Origin: Oxyruncus cristatus
Lineage: Eukaryota; Chordata; Aves; Passeriformes; Cotingidae
NCBI GenBank assembly: GCA_013399855.1
Contig: VXAY01002204.1
Location: 1,016,057-1,080,056 of the forward strand
DNA: 64,000 nt
Direction: 5' to 3'
Numbering within the stretch: position 1 is the stretch's first letter; the number at the start of each line of letters is the position of its first letter. Below are positions 49,701 through 63,346 of the stretch, one piece after another. The position numbers and the translations under genes are program-made. Under the pieces are notes generated by a model. That model was given only the letters and a program-made list of their open reading frames with translations, was not told the DNA's origin and searched no databases.

Positions 49701-51794
49701 CACACCACCAGCATGAGTACAGGCTGCAGACACTCCTGAGGTCTGCAGGGTGCATTTTGCAGAAGGGGAGAATACATGACATGCCTAGAATTTTGGCAAG
49801 GTCTAAAGAAACTGTTTAGAATCTGGATACAGATTGATCTTTCCTAATTTAAGAGTATTCACACGACTGCATGCGCTAGCTAGTAGGGTTGATGCTGAGC
49901 AGTCCACTATAGTATCTCATTAGTGTTTTGAAATGTGTTGCTAGAGGGATGCCAGAGAGTATAGTTTAGTAGGCCATTCTTCCACTTAAGTCACTATCCA
50001 TCTTCAGTTCAGTTCTTCTGTGGGTTGACATGCAGGGACTGTTATGTGTGTCCAGATTCTGGAGCTAAGGATATCAGATGTTTAAATTAGTGCCTTTCCT
50101 CTTGAAAGTGCCTAGTGTGGAAACGACCCCACCAGCATGTCAGAACTAATGGCAGAACTATCAGTCAGACTGGGGTAGGACATGGCTTTTGGTGCATGTC
50201 TTCGTGGTGCTGAGGGATGGATGCCTCAGGATCCTCACAAGTGAAGATGAAACAAGGCCTGTTTAAGTGGGAGCTGGGGTTGGGGGGTGTCACCTCTTGA
50301 CCCCTCCTGCCTGCCTGTCAGGACCACCAGCTGACACATCTGTGATGGCAGTGGGGTGTCCCATTCACCTGGAAACCCCTGAGCCTGCAGTGTCAGCCCA
50401 TGGAAGGTGCCCAGGAATTCATATGCAGGAGGAGCTTTATACCCTGCCATCTGCAAGGGAAGCCTCCATTAAGAGGAGGTTGGGAAGGAGGGTTGGAGGT
50501 GGGGGAAAAAGGTCTTTGTTTCAAGAACATTCAGTATTGGTTTTCCTTTATTACCTGTTCCTCCTCAATTGTTTGAGCTCTCTACTTTTTAAGGGGATTT
50601 ATTGCATAAATATGTATGGGATAACTCTTAATTAAAATTTCACATCTATCACAGGTATTTGTAAATGAGATCAATGTATGTTCAGTAATAAAAATGAAAG
50701 CATGCCTACTTTGGTCTGAGTGAGCCCAGCTTCAAAAGTAAAATATTTGTCAAGTAAAGGAGTAGTACTCAAATCAAGTGAACTTTTAGACAAAGTTTAA
50801 AGGGGCTGAAGAGATAGATGTAGGAAACCTCTGTCCTTGAGCAGGACTTGGGGGTGACCTTTCAGCAGATGAACTGAGGAAAACCAATGTATGGCCAGAT
50901 AGACATGTATTTGTTCTTTAAACTCTTGAGGCTTACAGCTTCCCCTTCTTTCCTTGTAAGTTTTCCCTATGTCTTAATAATCACAGTGGTGACAAAAGCT
51001 CTCCTTAATACCACTTCTGACTGATATATATTAAGGGAAATGTATTTGGTCCCAGTTCACCTCTGGTCTACTGCAAGTCTTTACTTATTACTGTACTGTT
51101 TCCAAGCTAATAAGTCTTATAAACTAAATTTGATTTTTTTTTTTTTAAATATGAATCTTAAGATTCAATTGAAAGTTTTTGAGGCTTTACAGCATATAAC
51201 TGGAGCTGATCTCTTGTTCTTTATTCTTTAACCTGCAGGTCAAGCAATTATTACTTTCTGTCTCTAATTTTGTGCCAGCCTATTTTAGCTTGCTGACTGT
51301 CGTGTTGGTGGATTGAGCTTTTTCTGTAGTTCTGCATAATACATTTGAAGCTCAAAGAGTAAAACATTTTTAAATTAAAATCTGTGATTTGCTAAGAAAA
51401 GTGTTAACACAAATATCAGTATTTTCCAAATAGATATAATAAAGCTATAGTCCTGTCTGATGCTGGTTTCCACCAGTCCAGCTAGACCTAAAATTAAAGA
51501 CAATTTTCTATGGGCCTTAAATCGGAAATCCAGAAATTATATCCATTTTCTCTATAAGCAGGTTCCTAATTTTTTTTTCAATACCAGAATAAATCATTAT
51601 CTTTTCATGATTAAATTTTGTGATGGTTGTAAATGTGGTCACTTACATGAAAATGTGTGATTTCATATGCCTGGCAGTCAAAAAATAGGTTTCTGTGCTG
51701 ATGCTGCATGGACTTTTAGTAGGGGAAGGACTGAATTAGCTGGGATAAATTATGTTTTTTAGTTTTGTGCCATCCATTCTTCTTTCATGTGTGT

Positions 51795-51852
51795 GTTCAC
51801 ATATATATGTGTATCTGTATGTATATATATATACACATGTGTATAAAACACG
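51795..51852. repeat. TA/TG microsatellite
   Basis: A mixed run of ATATATATGTGTAT and TATATATATACACATGTG, partly self-complementary. Confidence 0.8.
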
Positions 51853-51970
51853 CTCGTGTACACTGAATTTGTGTAGGGCTTGGAAAGCATCATTTTACAT
51901 TGCAAGAACAAAACACTGAGATGTTTTGTGACCATTATTAGCTAGAAAAGTAGCCACACAGCGGGAAAGC

Positions 51971-51990
51971 CTCTGCTATGCATAGCAGAG
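51971..51990. repeat. Perfect 20-base palindrome
   Basis: CTCTGCTATG is followed immediately by its exact reverse complement, with no spacer. The symmetry stops sharply at both ends. Confidence 0.95.
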
Positions 51991-54900
51991 AGGAAAGTTT
52001 AGCAAAAATTAATGGGCTACTGGTGACAAGAAAAAGATTATATAATCACTAACTGGGAATAGAAGGCAACATGGCATTACTTTTCAGCTTGCTCTCATTT
52101 ATATTGATCTGCAAATTACACAGTCCCTGAAGCTATGCCTCTGTAAACACTTTCTGCAAAGGGTATACAAAATATATAGACATTGCATAACCAATAGGAT
52201 TTACACTAAAGGAGTGGTGAAGTAAAAATAGTAACAGTGAGAGCACCAGCATTGTTGTGATCGTGGCACAAGGTTTTTGCTTAAGGGGCAGTGCATGAAA
52301 TACAGATGTTGAAGAGAAAAATGCCAGTAAAAGAGGAAGCAGGGTAGAAGGAAGGGATGAACACAAGTGTCCAGGGCATCGAAACGGAGATAATGAGTAG
52401 ACAGGCAACTGCAATTATATGAAAACATATTCACCAAATTGTGGTGAAATTTGAACTGACAAAAAGAAAAATTTGTAAGCAACCTAAAAGTAAACAAAGA
52501 ATGATGGTGGGATTGAGCATGAGGCAGAGGGCTTTTTCACAGTGGGGCTTTATTGTTTCCCACAGGAGTTACTACACCAAATTAAGGGACTGCCTTATTT
52601 TAGGTAGACAAGTTGACTAAGCCAAATCATGGAGTTTTACTTATTTTTAAGACAAAGTAGAACATGGTGACTGTGGAGTGTGAGGCATGTCAAAGAGAAC
52701 GGAAAAAAAGGCAGGAATGAAGTAGCTAAAATTAGGAAATAAGTGGGAATTAATTTTAAGTGGTGAAATAGGCAGTGTATGGTCTAAATAGAAGTATATG
52801 TGATAAGCTTTTAAAAAAGGTAATGAGTTTGCTGGTGAGGTTTTTATGTGTACTGTAATGCATGCAGTGGGACAAAGAAATCAGGAGAAATAAAAATATA
52901 TGAGTTCAGAAAGAATCTGAACATTACAACAGATCAGATTTGACCCAACTATACTGAAGACACAAAATTTAGCAGCTAACTGGGAAGGCTGACAGTTTCG
53001 AAGAGTCATAAGTACATGGAAAGAGGGAGGAAGAAATGAACTTTCTTCTAAAGGGAGTTCTGTAAATCTCCATGGTAAAAACTGTATGTTGCTCAGACTG
53101 GTTTAAAATATATTAACCAGTTGCATATGGAATTTCACACTCTTTACATCATCCCTGCTAAATAAAAGGATAAGAAGGCAAACAGATCTTCCTAACAAAA
53201 GATTTTCCATCTTAATGAGGCCCCTGTATTTACACAAAGCTAGTTATCCCATATTCACTAGCCTGTTGCAGATGATGGTGCTCATGAATAGGTACAGCCA
53301 AAGCACATGGTACTTGATCTACTCAGAGCCACCTGATTTTCCCCCAGGGACGATTTCAGTTCAGGTGCAAATTAGAGCTTCCAAAAAACAGGGGAGTCCC
53401 AGAAGAGCAGGTGGGCTTTATATGTCCAGAAGGGCAAAAAAGGCTGTTAAAATAACACGTCTGTGTTTCTGTCAAGTAGAAGACAATGAGGAAAGCTTTA
53501 ATCTGTCTTTCAAAGGCAATCAGGATCAAGCTTTGGTAAAAGATCTAAGCAACTCCAGATATTCCAGTGCAAAAAGTAAACAGAGAAAGATGATATTTAT
53601 CTGATAATTTGGAGGAAATTAAGCTCAAGATACTGATGAGATGTTTTCAGTTTTAGGCAAATTTTACTTCCACTTGAATTACTGGGAAGGTTTTATTGCC
53701 TGAAAGGGGATTTAGCATATTAAAAACCAACAGTTAAATCATGAAGAAATAAAAGTCAGAAGTACAATTTTTTAAACATAATATGAAATGTTAATCCTGG
53801 GAATACAGGAGAAGTTTCTCTGACTTTGGTTCCAAAAAGCTGTTGGGGAACCAATCCTGAAGTTGTATTTATCCAAATACTTTATTTTCTAATTTTTCTG
53901 TACTCATTAGTCTCCTCAGAACTGAAGTAAAAGTCTTTTGCTAGAGCTTCCAGGACTGTTCTTAAATCTTTGTATCTACCAGATCTCAACTGTGCTTTCT
54001 GAAACCACATAGCAAGTTTTTCTGGCCTTTTTTTTTTGGCATGCAAGCTCTTTTCAGTACCGGCTCAACAGAAACGTGAGCCAGATGCTATTTCCAATAT
54101 TACGGTGCAAACCCATCAGCTCAAGGGTACAGCCCTTCTGTAAGAGAAGATAAAACTGGAATAAATTTTAGCACATTAGAAAATATTGTAGCCTTGGATT
54201 TTGCTATCGCAGTGCTTCTTGGGGGTGAGCAAGGGCACCCGGTCTCTACTTATTTCTTTTCCCTAATCTGCTTTGAGTACTGTCTCACTGATAGCTACAT
54301 ATTATTATAAAGTCCTTGAAAACAGATGAATGTTAAGTGTTGTTAGAGGAAACAAGTAGCTGTTGTATTTAGCTTTGGCAGAAACACAAATGCATTTTTA
54401 ATATGTTTTTGTTTCATCTAAACCCATTAAGGGAGCTTTTCCTTTTCTTCCTACTAAAAGTGCAGTCTGCATTTTGCATCACGGTAACACAAATTCCACA
54501 GAAAATTTAGAATTTAGTGTACTTCAGCATTGCTGCAAAATCCTACAGGAGCTGACGATCCTCTTGCTTTGTGTTAATGGATGGCTAAGCAATTCAAAAC
54601 AGAATGGCTCTACAAGTGGAATCTGCAATCAGCCTAAAACAAAGTTAGTGCCTTAACATAAAATGTAGTTGAACCTTTAACATTTTCCCAGTTTTTTTTT
54701 CTTGGTTTTGTGATATAGCAAGGAGCTGCCACCTGGCAGAAGCAGACTGCAGAAGTCACCATTCTCACTTCACATTCCAGGTGCACGAGCTGCAGAAAGC
54801 TCCCTTTGTTCCTTCCTCAAATGTGAATTAACAGTAACAGCTTTTATAGCTCTGACGCTGAGTGTGAGCCATATAAGAGAACAACATGAAATGCCAGTGT

Positions 54901-55849
54901 ACTGCGAGGCAAAATCATGCCTTGCAAGGAGAAATACATTTAAAAAATATACACGTAATTTCAAAATACAGCACAGAGATTTAAAAAAAAAAACCAACAA
55001 ACTAAGTGCCTGTAAAAAGAGATTTGCCAGATAAAGGGAAAGAAGTTTACAGATTGGGAAAGAGTGAAGACAAGAGCAGATTAAAAAATAAAAGAATCCT
55101 CTGTCATTTTAAAAAACTGTACAGATAGACTTTCTACACTCCTGCATCATTTAAGATGTTCAGCTTCTCAATTCAGATGGTCATCAGCTCCTATCTCATA
55201 GTCCAAACCAATATATGTATTAAAAATGCAAGGCCAAATCCCATGCTCCTCTTATTGGCACTGCTCTGCTGGCTCTGGTGGCACCAGGCCAGCAACAGCA
55301 TCTGAAGATCTCTCTGAGAGTGAAAGTGCATCAGCTCAAGGTTGGCACTGTGCTCGTGCAGCCACACGGCTTCTCTTCCCCTCAGAGCCGGTGCCGAGAA
55401 GGGGCACCTCCTTCTGTGAAGGAGGCTGTTAAGTCAAAGATGGGGAAGCAGCAGTCTCAGATTTCTTGTAATCTTTGTCGATCACCAGTTTTTGGGTGTG
55501 TTCTGTTGTTGTGAATGCTGGATAACGCTAAGTATGCATGTATGGATGTGTGGCATGCCGAGGTCTATGTATCTCTTACCAAATAATTTCCCCACACTTG
55601 CCAACCTCCTCTAAAGGAGAAACCAAATTATACCACAATGCCTTTTTTCTGCTTTCCCTGATCATTACTAAGTTCTAATAATTTGTATTATTATGTTGAA
55701 CAACTGTAAAAAGGCAAATATAAAAAAAAATCATCACATGCCAAAGACTCCACAACCAAACCTTCCTTTCAGACACTCCTGCAGGTGCATGTACATATTG
55801 AATAAGGCAATAGGACTTCTGATGCAAAGCAGAATGAGAGCGTTACAAC

Positions 55850-55917
55850 CTACCCTCTCCTTTCCTCCTTTCCCCTTCTCTTCCTTTTCTTTCCCTTTCT
55901 TTCCCTTCCTTTCCCGT
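55850..55917. repeat. Polypyrimidine tract
   Basis: About 65 bases almost wholly C and T (TCTTTCCCTTTCTTTCCC and similar), with mirror-like TTTCCC units. Confidence 0.85.
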
Positions 55918-56080
55918 ATAATAATTCCGTATACTGCCTCAAATATCACTTTTCAGTTACAGAACCATCTAGAGCAGATTATATTTCATCATTGAGATGT
56001 TTAAAGAAACATTTATAACAATTTCTTTTTTAGATTTTCCTTTTCATTTAAAGTGTAAGTGATAGTGGATTTTTTCAATC

Positions 56081-56095
56081 TTTTTTTTTTTTTTT
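56081..56095. repeat. Poly(T) run
   Basis: Fifteen consecutive T. Confidence 0.8.
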
Positions 56096-56603
56096 AATCA
56101 GAAACCAAATAAACATGTGACAGTGCAGAACTCCTACACTGAGAGAAGGGAGGGGGAGTGACAAGGAGAAACGATGGAGAAAAAAAAATAGGAAAAGAAT
56201 GAATGTACTCTCCAGAGCTTGAAGCTCTGGCAAATAGTTTGTTGCAATTTTAATTTCATCCAATCTGATTCAAATTACATGTTTTTCATTACATGGTTGC
56301 TTTGCAATCAAGTGTTTATCTCTGTATCCCCATGTGTTTTGTATACACACAGAAGAGGAAGCTTTATTCCATGCTTAGCCATCACTGGATTAAGAGCTGA
56401 GGGAAGGCAGGGTGAAGATGCTTCCATTCAGTGTGTTTTGATGACTCATTTTACACTGAAAAGCTGCCAGATATGCATCATTTCCATTTGCTGGGAAATG
56501 CTGTTTCAGTCAACTGAAATTGTTTTTGATCTAGGGTGGGGGTCTTCAACCTACAAGCAAATGGAGACCACATGGTAATTATGCTCAGCTTGATGCCAAA
56601 GCC

Positions 56604-56638
56604 AAAAATGCTGTTTTGAAAAATGCTGTTTTGAAAAA
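56604..56638 (+). repeat. Perfect 15-base tandem duplication
   Basis: The unit AAAAATGCTGTTTTG occurs twice, followed by AAAAA, the start of a third copy. Confidence 0.92.
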
Positions 56639-59600
56639 GCAGCACCAAAGAAGAGAAGCTGTGCAGTTAGAATCTGTTTACCTCTGGAATATAATGAAAG
56701 AGACGTCAAAGATCACAAAGCAGATGGGATGCAATAAGAAAACAAGTAACAAAAACCAAGTAACATGCATCTTCTTCAAGTGATGAAAACCAAAGTCAAT
56801 GGCACTGAAGCACCTGAATCAGTACTATTTAAAGTACAGTAATACTAAATACAGCTCTGCAAAGGTAATTTAGGTAGCTGGGAAACTGGAGTGCTTTCTC
56901 TTTTGGAAGGGATAGATGGATTTTACATAACCTCTGTTCTTCCCACTATCTTAAAGATGATTAGATAGATGTCAGAGATCTGATTTCAAAGAATTTCTGA
57001 GGCATTTTTATCACACTGCTTTTTAAAGAGGTGGAGTTGCTAGTGGTTTTATAATGGAAACATTTGCTATTTACAGGCTTTAATTTAATTGCTTAATTGC
57101 TGCTTCAGAATGCAGTGGACTGGACTTGAGCCAACAGTCATTTTTCTGAAAGAAAATATTTATTAAAAATAAAAGCAAACTTTACCCATATCATGCAAGC
57201 TGGAAATTGAAACAGAGGTGGTAGGAATAATTCTCAGCCATTTTCTAACTCTTCAGGAATGTCCATTAATACAGACTTTAAGTTCCTTAGGGAAAACATA
57301 CTTTCTCTTAATGGTTAAGAACAGACTGGGGAAAAGATTTGCGGTGTTGCCTAAGGTACATATATGCTTAGTGAAATTCAGAAAGAAATCTAAATGGCTG
57401 CTGTGCCTAACTTCTTTTGACAAGGTAACTTGTCTATAAAAAATACATACCTGAATACACAAGTGATTTCGACACGCGATTGCAGTGATATTCTGATGCT
57501 CATCAGCTAACAAAAAAACCTCATATAAATCAGGTCCTCAATGCAGGATAATAATTTCTAAAACGCAAATAGCATTGTCTAAATAAAGTGTCCTCTGTTC
57601 AGATTCCTAGTTTGACAGTTTGCAGCTGCCTCTACATATTAGAGATAACAGGAATTAAAAATAGATGTGTGGAAATCAGACATGTTATGGAGTTAGAGCT
57701 ATCTTATTTCACAGGGCTACCTCGCTAGATGATCCTTTCTTGGCTCACATCTTGTATGACACATATCCAGCCATAAAGAACTTGATTTTGAATTCCTGGC
57801 ATCGTCAGCTGGCATTGAGCTGAAAAATACAGGTGATTCCAAATAGGTCATTCATTGCTTTTCTTTTGAAAGCTTGATTTTCAAAAACTTATGGAAGGTT
57901 TATCTTCAAGCATTGGAAGCAGAGGTAGTGTGTTAACGAAGCATTTAACACAACAATACAAAGTTTTTTGATAATATATTAAGAACTGTCCTGGACACCT
58001 TTGCTATAATAGATTCTAGGAATGAACAAATTGACATTTGAAGAGCCTAGTGGGTCATCTAACCCATCTGTGGAATTTGCAGAATTAATAACTATGAGCC
58101 CTTGGATATTATCTTGAGAATAAGCTCAGGAACAATAAATAATTTATAGTCCAGTTGTAGTTGCAAGTCTTTCTTCTTACAGATACATTTGAAACTAAAG
58201 CAGAATTTAATAGTTCAAGAAGCACAATAAGAACAGTGGTAAAAAGCTTCTCCTCAGTGTTATCTTTGGACAGAATTGTCTGTGCCGAGTTCTGCATAAC
58301 TCAGCCAATTCTACCTCTTGCACATTCAGGCATGAAGTTTAAATTCTCAATAGACCATTATAAGCTCTCACTCAAGCTGGTGTAAATCCAGAATAGCTCC
58401 TATGATGTCAGTGAATAAAGTTACTCTGAATTTACTGCTGTGTAACTGGGAGTGGATTCTGATCTCATCCACATTATTTTTTCTGTAAATTACTATGCCA
58501 AATTCTGATGGCCTCACATAGGCAAGAACTCCTGTTTGTCATCAGCACAAATTCTGACTGAGCAAACAATACTAGGATGCCTTTTAGTCTCTTCTTATTT
58601 TCACAGCCTAACCATGCACTCCTAACAACTCCCTGAATCAGGTCATCACTCCTTTTGGAGACTGTGGCAACAAGGACTGAGGATGTAGACACTGGAGAAA
58701 ATTATTAAAGTAATTTTCAAGCTGTGTTTCCACCGAAACAACAGGGGTGCCTGATAGGTCAGTGCCTGCTATGTCTCCATTCCACACCTCCCCTAAAGAG
58801 CTGGGAAATCCCCACCTCAGATTAAAAAAATCACCATTTCTGCTTCTCCATTATTCTTCATCTCTCAAAACGTTATCACTGTATGCTACATTGCTACTGC
58901 TGTGGCAGTGCAAAGCAAAGGCTGGCAACCTAAAATTCATTTTTTTCCAACAGAGCTTTTCTACAGCAAGCTGACAGCCTGCTGAGCTCCAGCATGCAAC
59001 CTGACACCTGGCATCAGTAACAGGTCCCCTAGCTGCATCTCTCCAAAGCCTTTTTCTCTGGGAAGTAAGCTCTAAATTGCAGTGCATCTGAAATAAAAGA
59101 ATAAACTCATTGGGCTTGTACTCTGAAGTGCTATTCCAAGTAGGTGCTGCAAAATACATGTTTGATATATTAAAATAATTCTTTTCATGAGAGTTTTTGT
59201 CAATTTCTTCCACTTCATTGCTATATGCAGAAGGATTTCTTTTCATTAATTTTATAACAATAGCCTTACTGCTCCATGTTTTTATTAGATCTAAAATCAG
59301 AATAAAATGAAAGATGTTTACAGTTTCACCATACAGAAAATGCAGAGAAAGTCTTGAAATTAATATAAAGAAATTTTATGGAATCTAGCTAATTACTGTC
59401 CATAAAGCATGTTAGCTTGCAACAAAAAAGTAGTGCAGGAAGATAGTGAATCATAAAGGGGAAGAACAGCTAGATATAATGCAGGTAGCATTATAACTAT
59501 CTGAAAAACAGTCAAACTAAGGACACTAACAATTTGTCCCAATAACGTGTCTTTCAAAAGCACTGAACCCAAAATTTAACGTAAAGAAACAAAAAATCTC

Positions 59601-62600
59601 CCCAAAGATGGGCCTGCAACTCTGATCAGATTCTCACAGCATGCTTAAATTAATTGACTGGCCATAACTCAGACCACTGTGACTGGAGATTTATGGAAAC
59701 ATGGCATAGTTACTCTTTTTCCTTGCCTGAATTGTGATAATTTGGTGTTGAAAAAACGCCTCTCACTGTGTCTTGAAGTCCATTGCTGTAATGATTGATG
59801 ATTGCAAAACTGTTGATTGCAACATCTTGAATGTTTTCTGTTTAGTTTTAAATGCCTCCGAACTAAAGGATTCTATGATCTCATGCACTCATGTCTTAGA
59901 TCTGTGGCAAGATGGTCCCAAACTCTTACACAAACGAACTTGCACAATGCTGAAGACAGGGCAGACCAGAGGGGCAATCCCATGTGTCAGGGGGCATCCA
60001 GGCTGTCAGAAGCATGAGGCCCTTGCCGATGGGACTGTCACCAAGACGTTTGGAATGATTCCGTTTCTGTATAGACATCTGTGATTGCAGTAGGATCATG
60101 TGGTGTTAAACTCAGAGATTGGTTACATCACGGCTGTGGCCACCCCTGTGCTTTTGCAGCTGTACCTGGGGGCATAGCAGCCTAACTCTGAGCCTAATGC
60201 TGCTGAGTTCTGAGCAAGCAAAGCGCCTGCAGGCAGACCTGCCTGGAAAGACCCCAAAGCATTGTGGTCTGTAACAAGGAAAAGTGTACCCTCTTGAATT
60301 CCTCTGACGCTGTTTAAGCATTGCTTAATCAAAAAGAAGCTATTCCTTAGTTTAAAGAAACTTTTGCCATTTTTTTCTTTGCTCTGGAGAAGCAGAGGTT
60401 CAGCTGGAGATGATTTTGTTCAACTGTCTTCATCAATTATTCAGTGAGGCAGAGGGCAAATACGTCTAGAAGGGACTTGCTGAATTATTGCTTTGTCTTC
60501 CTACTGAGGAAAACCCTTTCCCACGCAGTACAGAGAGGATTGCTGTGCTGGTTTAGATTGTTTTGCAATTTCAGGCCTAAGCCGGTATCAACAGCAGATG
60601 ACAACAGCTATCCAAAAACCCCCTTGTATTTCCTTTACAAACTCCTCACTTCTGGAGAAAGATTTAAGATTTGTAATTCAACTACAATGTTACTTAACCT
60701 ATTTAAGTTACTTATGTGAAATCCAAGGCGCTGCGTTTACAGTTGCAGCTTCAATACAATTTAGTTTTGCAAAGCAGAGATAGAGCAGCTGATGCTTGTC
60801 ACATTTTGATGTTTCGCAAACTTTTTGTTATTTTGCTTATGAATCAAATAATTTTTTATAAACTCTGGATGACACAAAATATATAGCTGGCTTTTTAATA
60901 ACAACACTGAAAGATTACACTTCAGGATTATAGTCTAAATTTATTTTTTGACATCCATTTTATTTAGGGAATGATATACATCTAGCCCACTCAGCATCTG
61001 CTCTCTTCAGACACACCAGCCATTTATGTCAATTATTTAGGGTTCCCCGTTAAGCTGTGGAGAGCAGTTCTTCCACTTCAGAATCCCTTCTCATTCTGCC
61101 CTCATTCAGTGTTTATCAGATTCTCACCTCAAACTTCTACCACAGCCATTGTGCTGGAGAGGTCAAGAAACAAGGCACAGGCTGCTTTTTGTGCTGATGA
61201 GATACCCCAGGGAGCTTGAGCTCTGGAATTCAGGCTTTAGAAATGCATCATTCCTTTCATTTCATCACATGTTGCTGTTTGTTTGATGAAGTGTTCAAAA
61301 TTCAGTGGCACCAGCACACCAACTGGCTTTTCTGTAATATAACATTTGGGAAGATCTACACAAGCCTGTAACAGAAACTTTGGAAGTCAAGTTAGAAACG
61401 AAACAAGGACCATATCTTTTTTCTTTATGGAACTGTAGGGGGAACATCTTCCAATTTTAGACTCAAAAGTACTTTATGCAGAATATTTCAGCTTAACAAA
61501 CCAATAACCATTCATAGCAACTATGAAAAGTAAATAAGAATAGCTTTTGCAAAGGACTCGGGTGACACTAGTTGATTCATTAAGAGCCACAGGAGTCAAG
61601 ACTGTTTCCTGCCATTCCTGCTCCTCTGCTGTGATGCTGTGAGCTCCCAGCCCTACAAACTCGCTGTGTGCTGTTGCTGTGGTAGCACAGCTGTGGGCTT
61701 GGTTCACGTACTCCTCCTGTGGGATCACGCTTCAGACGTGCAACGTAGGGGACGAGAGCTCCCGGTGGCCTCAGTTTCTGGTTTTACTTTAGAGGGTCTT
61801 TAGTAGGTGACACATGCCTGGGGTCAGGGGACAACAGCAGCAATATGAGCACACTTTAGGGCACAGATTGTTATCCTGAAACACGGTAATAACACAAAAC
61901 ATCGCTGTTGTGACTACATCTAACTTAAGAACATAATTTTGGGTTTTTAACGGAACTGTAAATACTGGTAATTGCTTTCAAAATAATTCCTAAAAGCGAT
62001 ACGGCATTTCTCTAAAAATGGTTACTTTATCACTATTATTGTACTTGTAGGAAAAAAAAATGGCTGTAATCTGCATCAGGGCAGTGCTAAGGGCAGATGT
62101 ACATCAACTCCTTCTGACTGTTGTGCTCAACGGCATGTACAGCTGCTGGTCTTCAACCAGCTCTGGGTTCTTCTAGCATATTTTTGGATGAGCAGGATGC
62201 ATAACTTTAGAAAGAAAACATTTGCCAGACCACACATAATTTCATTTTTGCAGCCCTTATTTTTAATAAACTATTACTTCTTCCACAACACTGTAATATT
62301 TTCCACAACACTTCACTTTTCCAAAGAATTGTCCAAGCCTCCTCTGGGCTCTGCAGCAGCCAGCACTGAAATTCTCACATGATTTATTTTCCCAGGCACC
62401 TTCAGTTCTCTTGTGGGTATTAAAAGAGCAAGAGTTTTAAATATACATATATATAAAAAAGAAAGTATTTTTTGACAGTTACATAAAAGTCTTACTATTT
62501 GTATTTCTTTCTGAGATATGATTCATCATCTTTATTTTAGTATGGAGATAACATAATAGCCTCTGTGTTTCCTCATGCAAGAATATGTCCTGCTTGGCCT

Positions 62601-63289
62601 TTGATTTCCTACTTAATCCATTCTGCCTAGTGGGTTTTTAATCAATGTTCATACAAAACCCCTGAATTTGGTTGTGCTTCTGGGAAGATCTGCCCATCAA
62701 AGAATGACCAGACTGTTCTTTTCTTTCTACTCTAAGGATACACAAAGCAAAAATGGAAATACAGATGTTGAAAGTACTATGCTGGGCTAGGTATTTGGTC
62801 TGTAAAATTTAATTTTAAATATTCTTACATCTGTATTTATAGGCAGGAAGTGTTAGTTCTTGTTTTCAAAAAAACCATTAAAAATAACTTTAATAAGAAA
62901 AATTTAAAATAAGTGTCAAGTATGGCACTTCAAATTAAAATTTTTAATAAGTTTAATGTCCAGAATTAGAATTTTTTATTATTATTATGGTTATTTAAAA
63001 TATTAATTTCAAAAGTTGTTATAACAACTTTTACCCACCATTCAATTCAGGTGTGTCTGAAATTTTCCAATACTGCATAAGGAAGCTGTGGACAAAATTG
63101 CCACCCTTTTGTCACCAAATCTGAATTATCTGACTGAGGAGTGTTGTGTAAATTATGCTTATTATAATAATGCTAATTATGTAAGACTAACTTCTACTAG
63201 TGGAGGTTATAAGTAACAAAAAAGTACTTCAGTGACTGTACTCAGATTTAGTGACTAAGCAAGCAAACTCACAGATGCATAAAAATGTG

Positions 63290-63346
63290 GGTTGTAAGGA
63301 ACCTCTGGAGGTCATCAGGTCCTCCCTCCCACTCAGAGCCAGCAAG
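63290..63346 (-). mobile_element. Old reversed CR1 3'-end fragment
   Basis: The + strand reads GTAAGGAACCTCTGGAGGTC, then ATCAGGTCCTCCCTCCCACT and CAGAGCCAG. This is the reverse complement of a CR1 3' terminus. It directly abuts the + oriented CR1 that follows. Confidence 0.7.

Larger units (their letters stand above)
46263..63289. other. Long stretch without a confirmed gene
   Basis: About 17 kb, AT-rich, with only short open frames (129 codons at 53,215 is the longest, unrecognised). It holds an exon-like segment at 46,698, a perfect 20-base palindrome at 51,971, a TA/TG microsatellite at 51.8 kb, a polypyrimidine tract at 55.85 kb, a 15-base tandem duplication at 56,604 and low-complexity AT runs. 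No interspersed repeat was recognised. Confidence 0.5.

Noticed and set aside
53215..53604. 129-codon + open frame
   Set aside because: No recognisable domain, and the length is attainable by chance.
58025..58075. Possible old CR1 end (GGTCATCTAACCCATC)
   Set aside because: Only a few words resemble CR1, with no terminus or further matching blocks.
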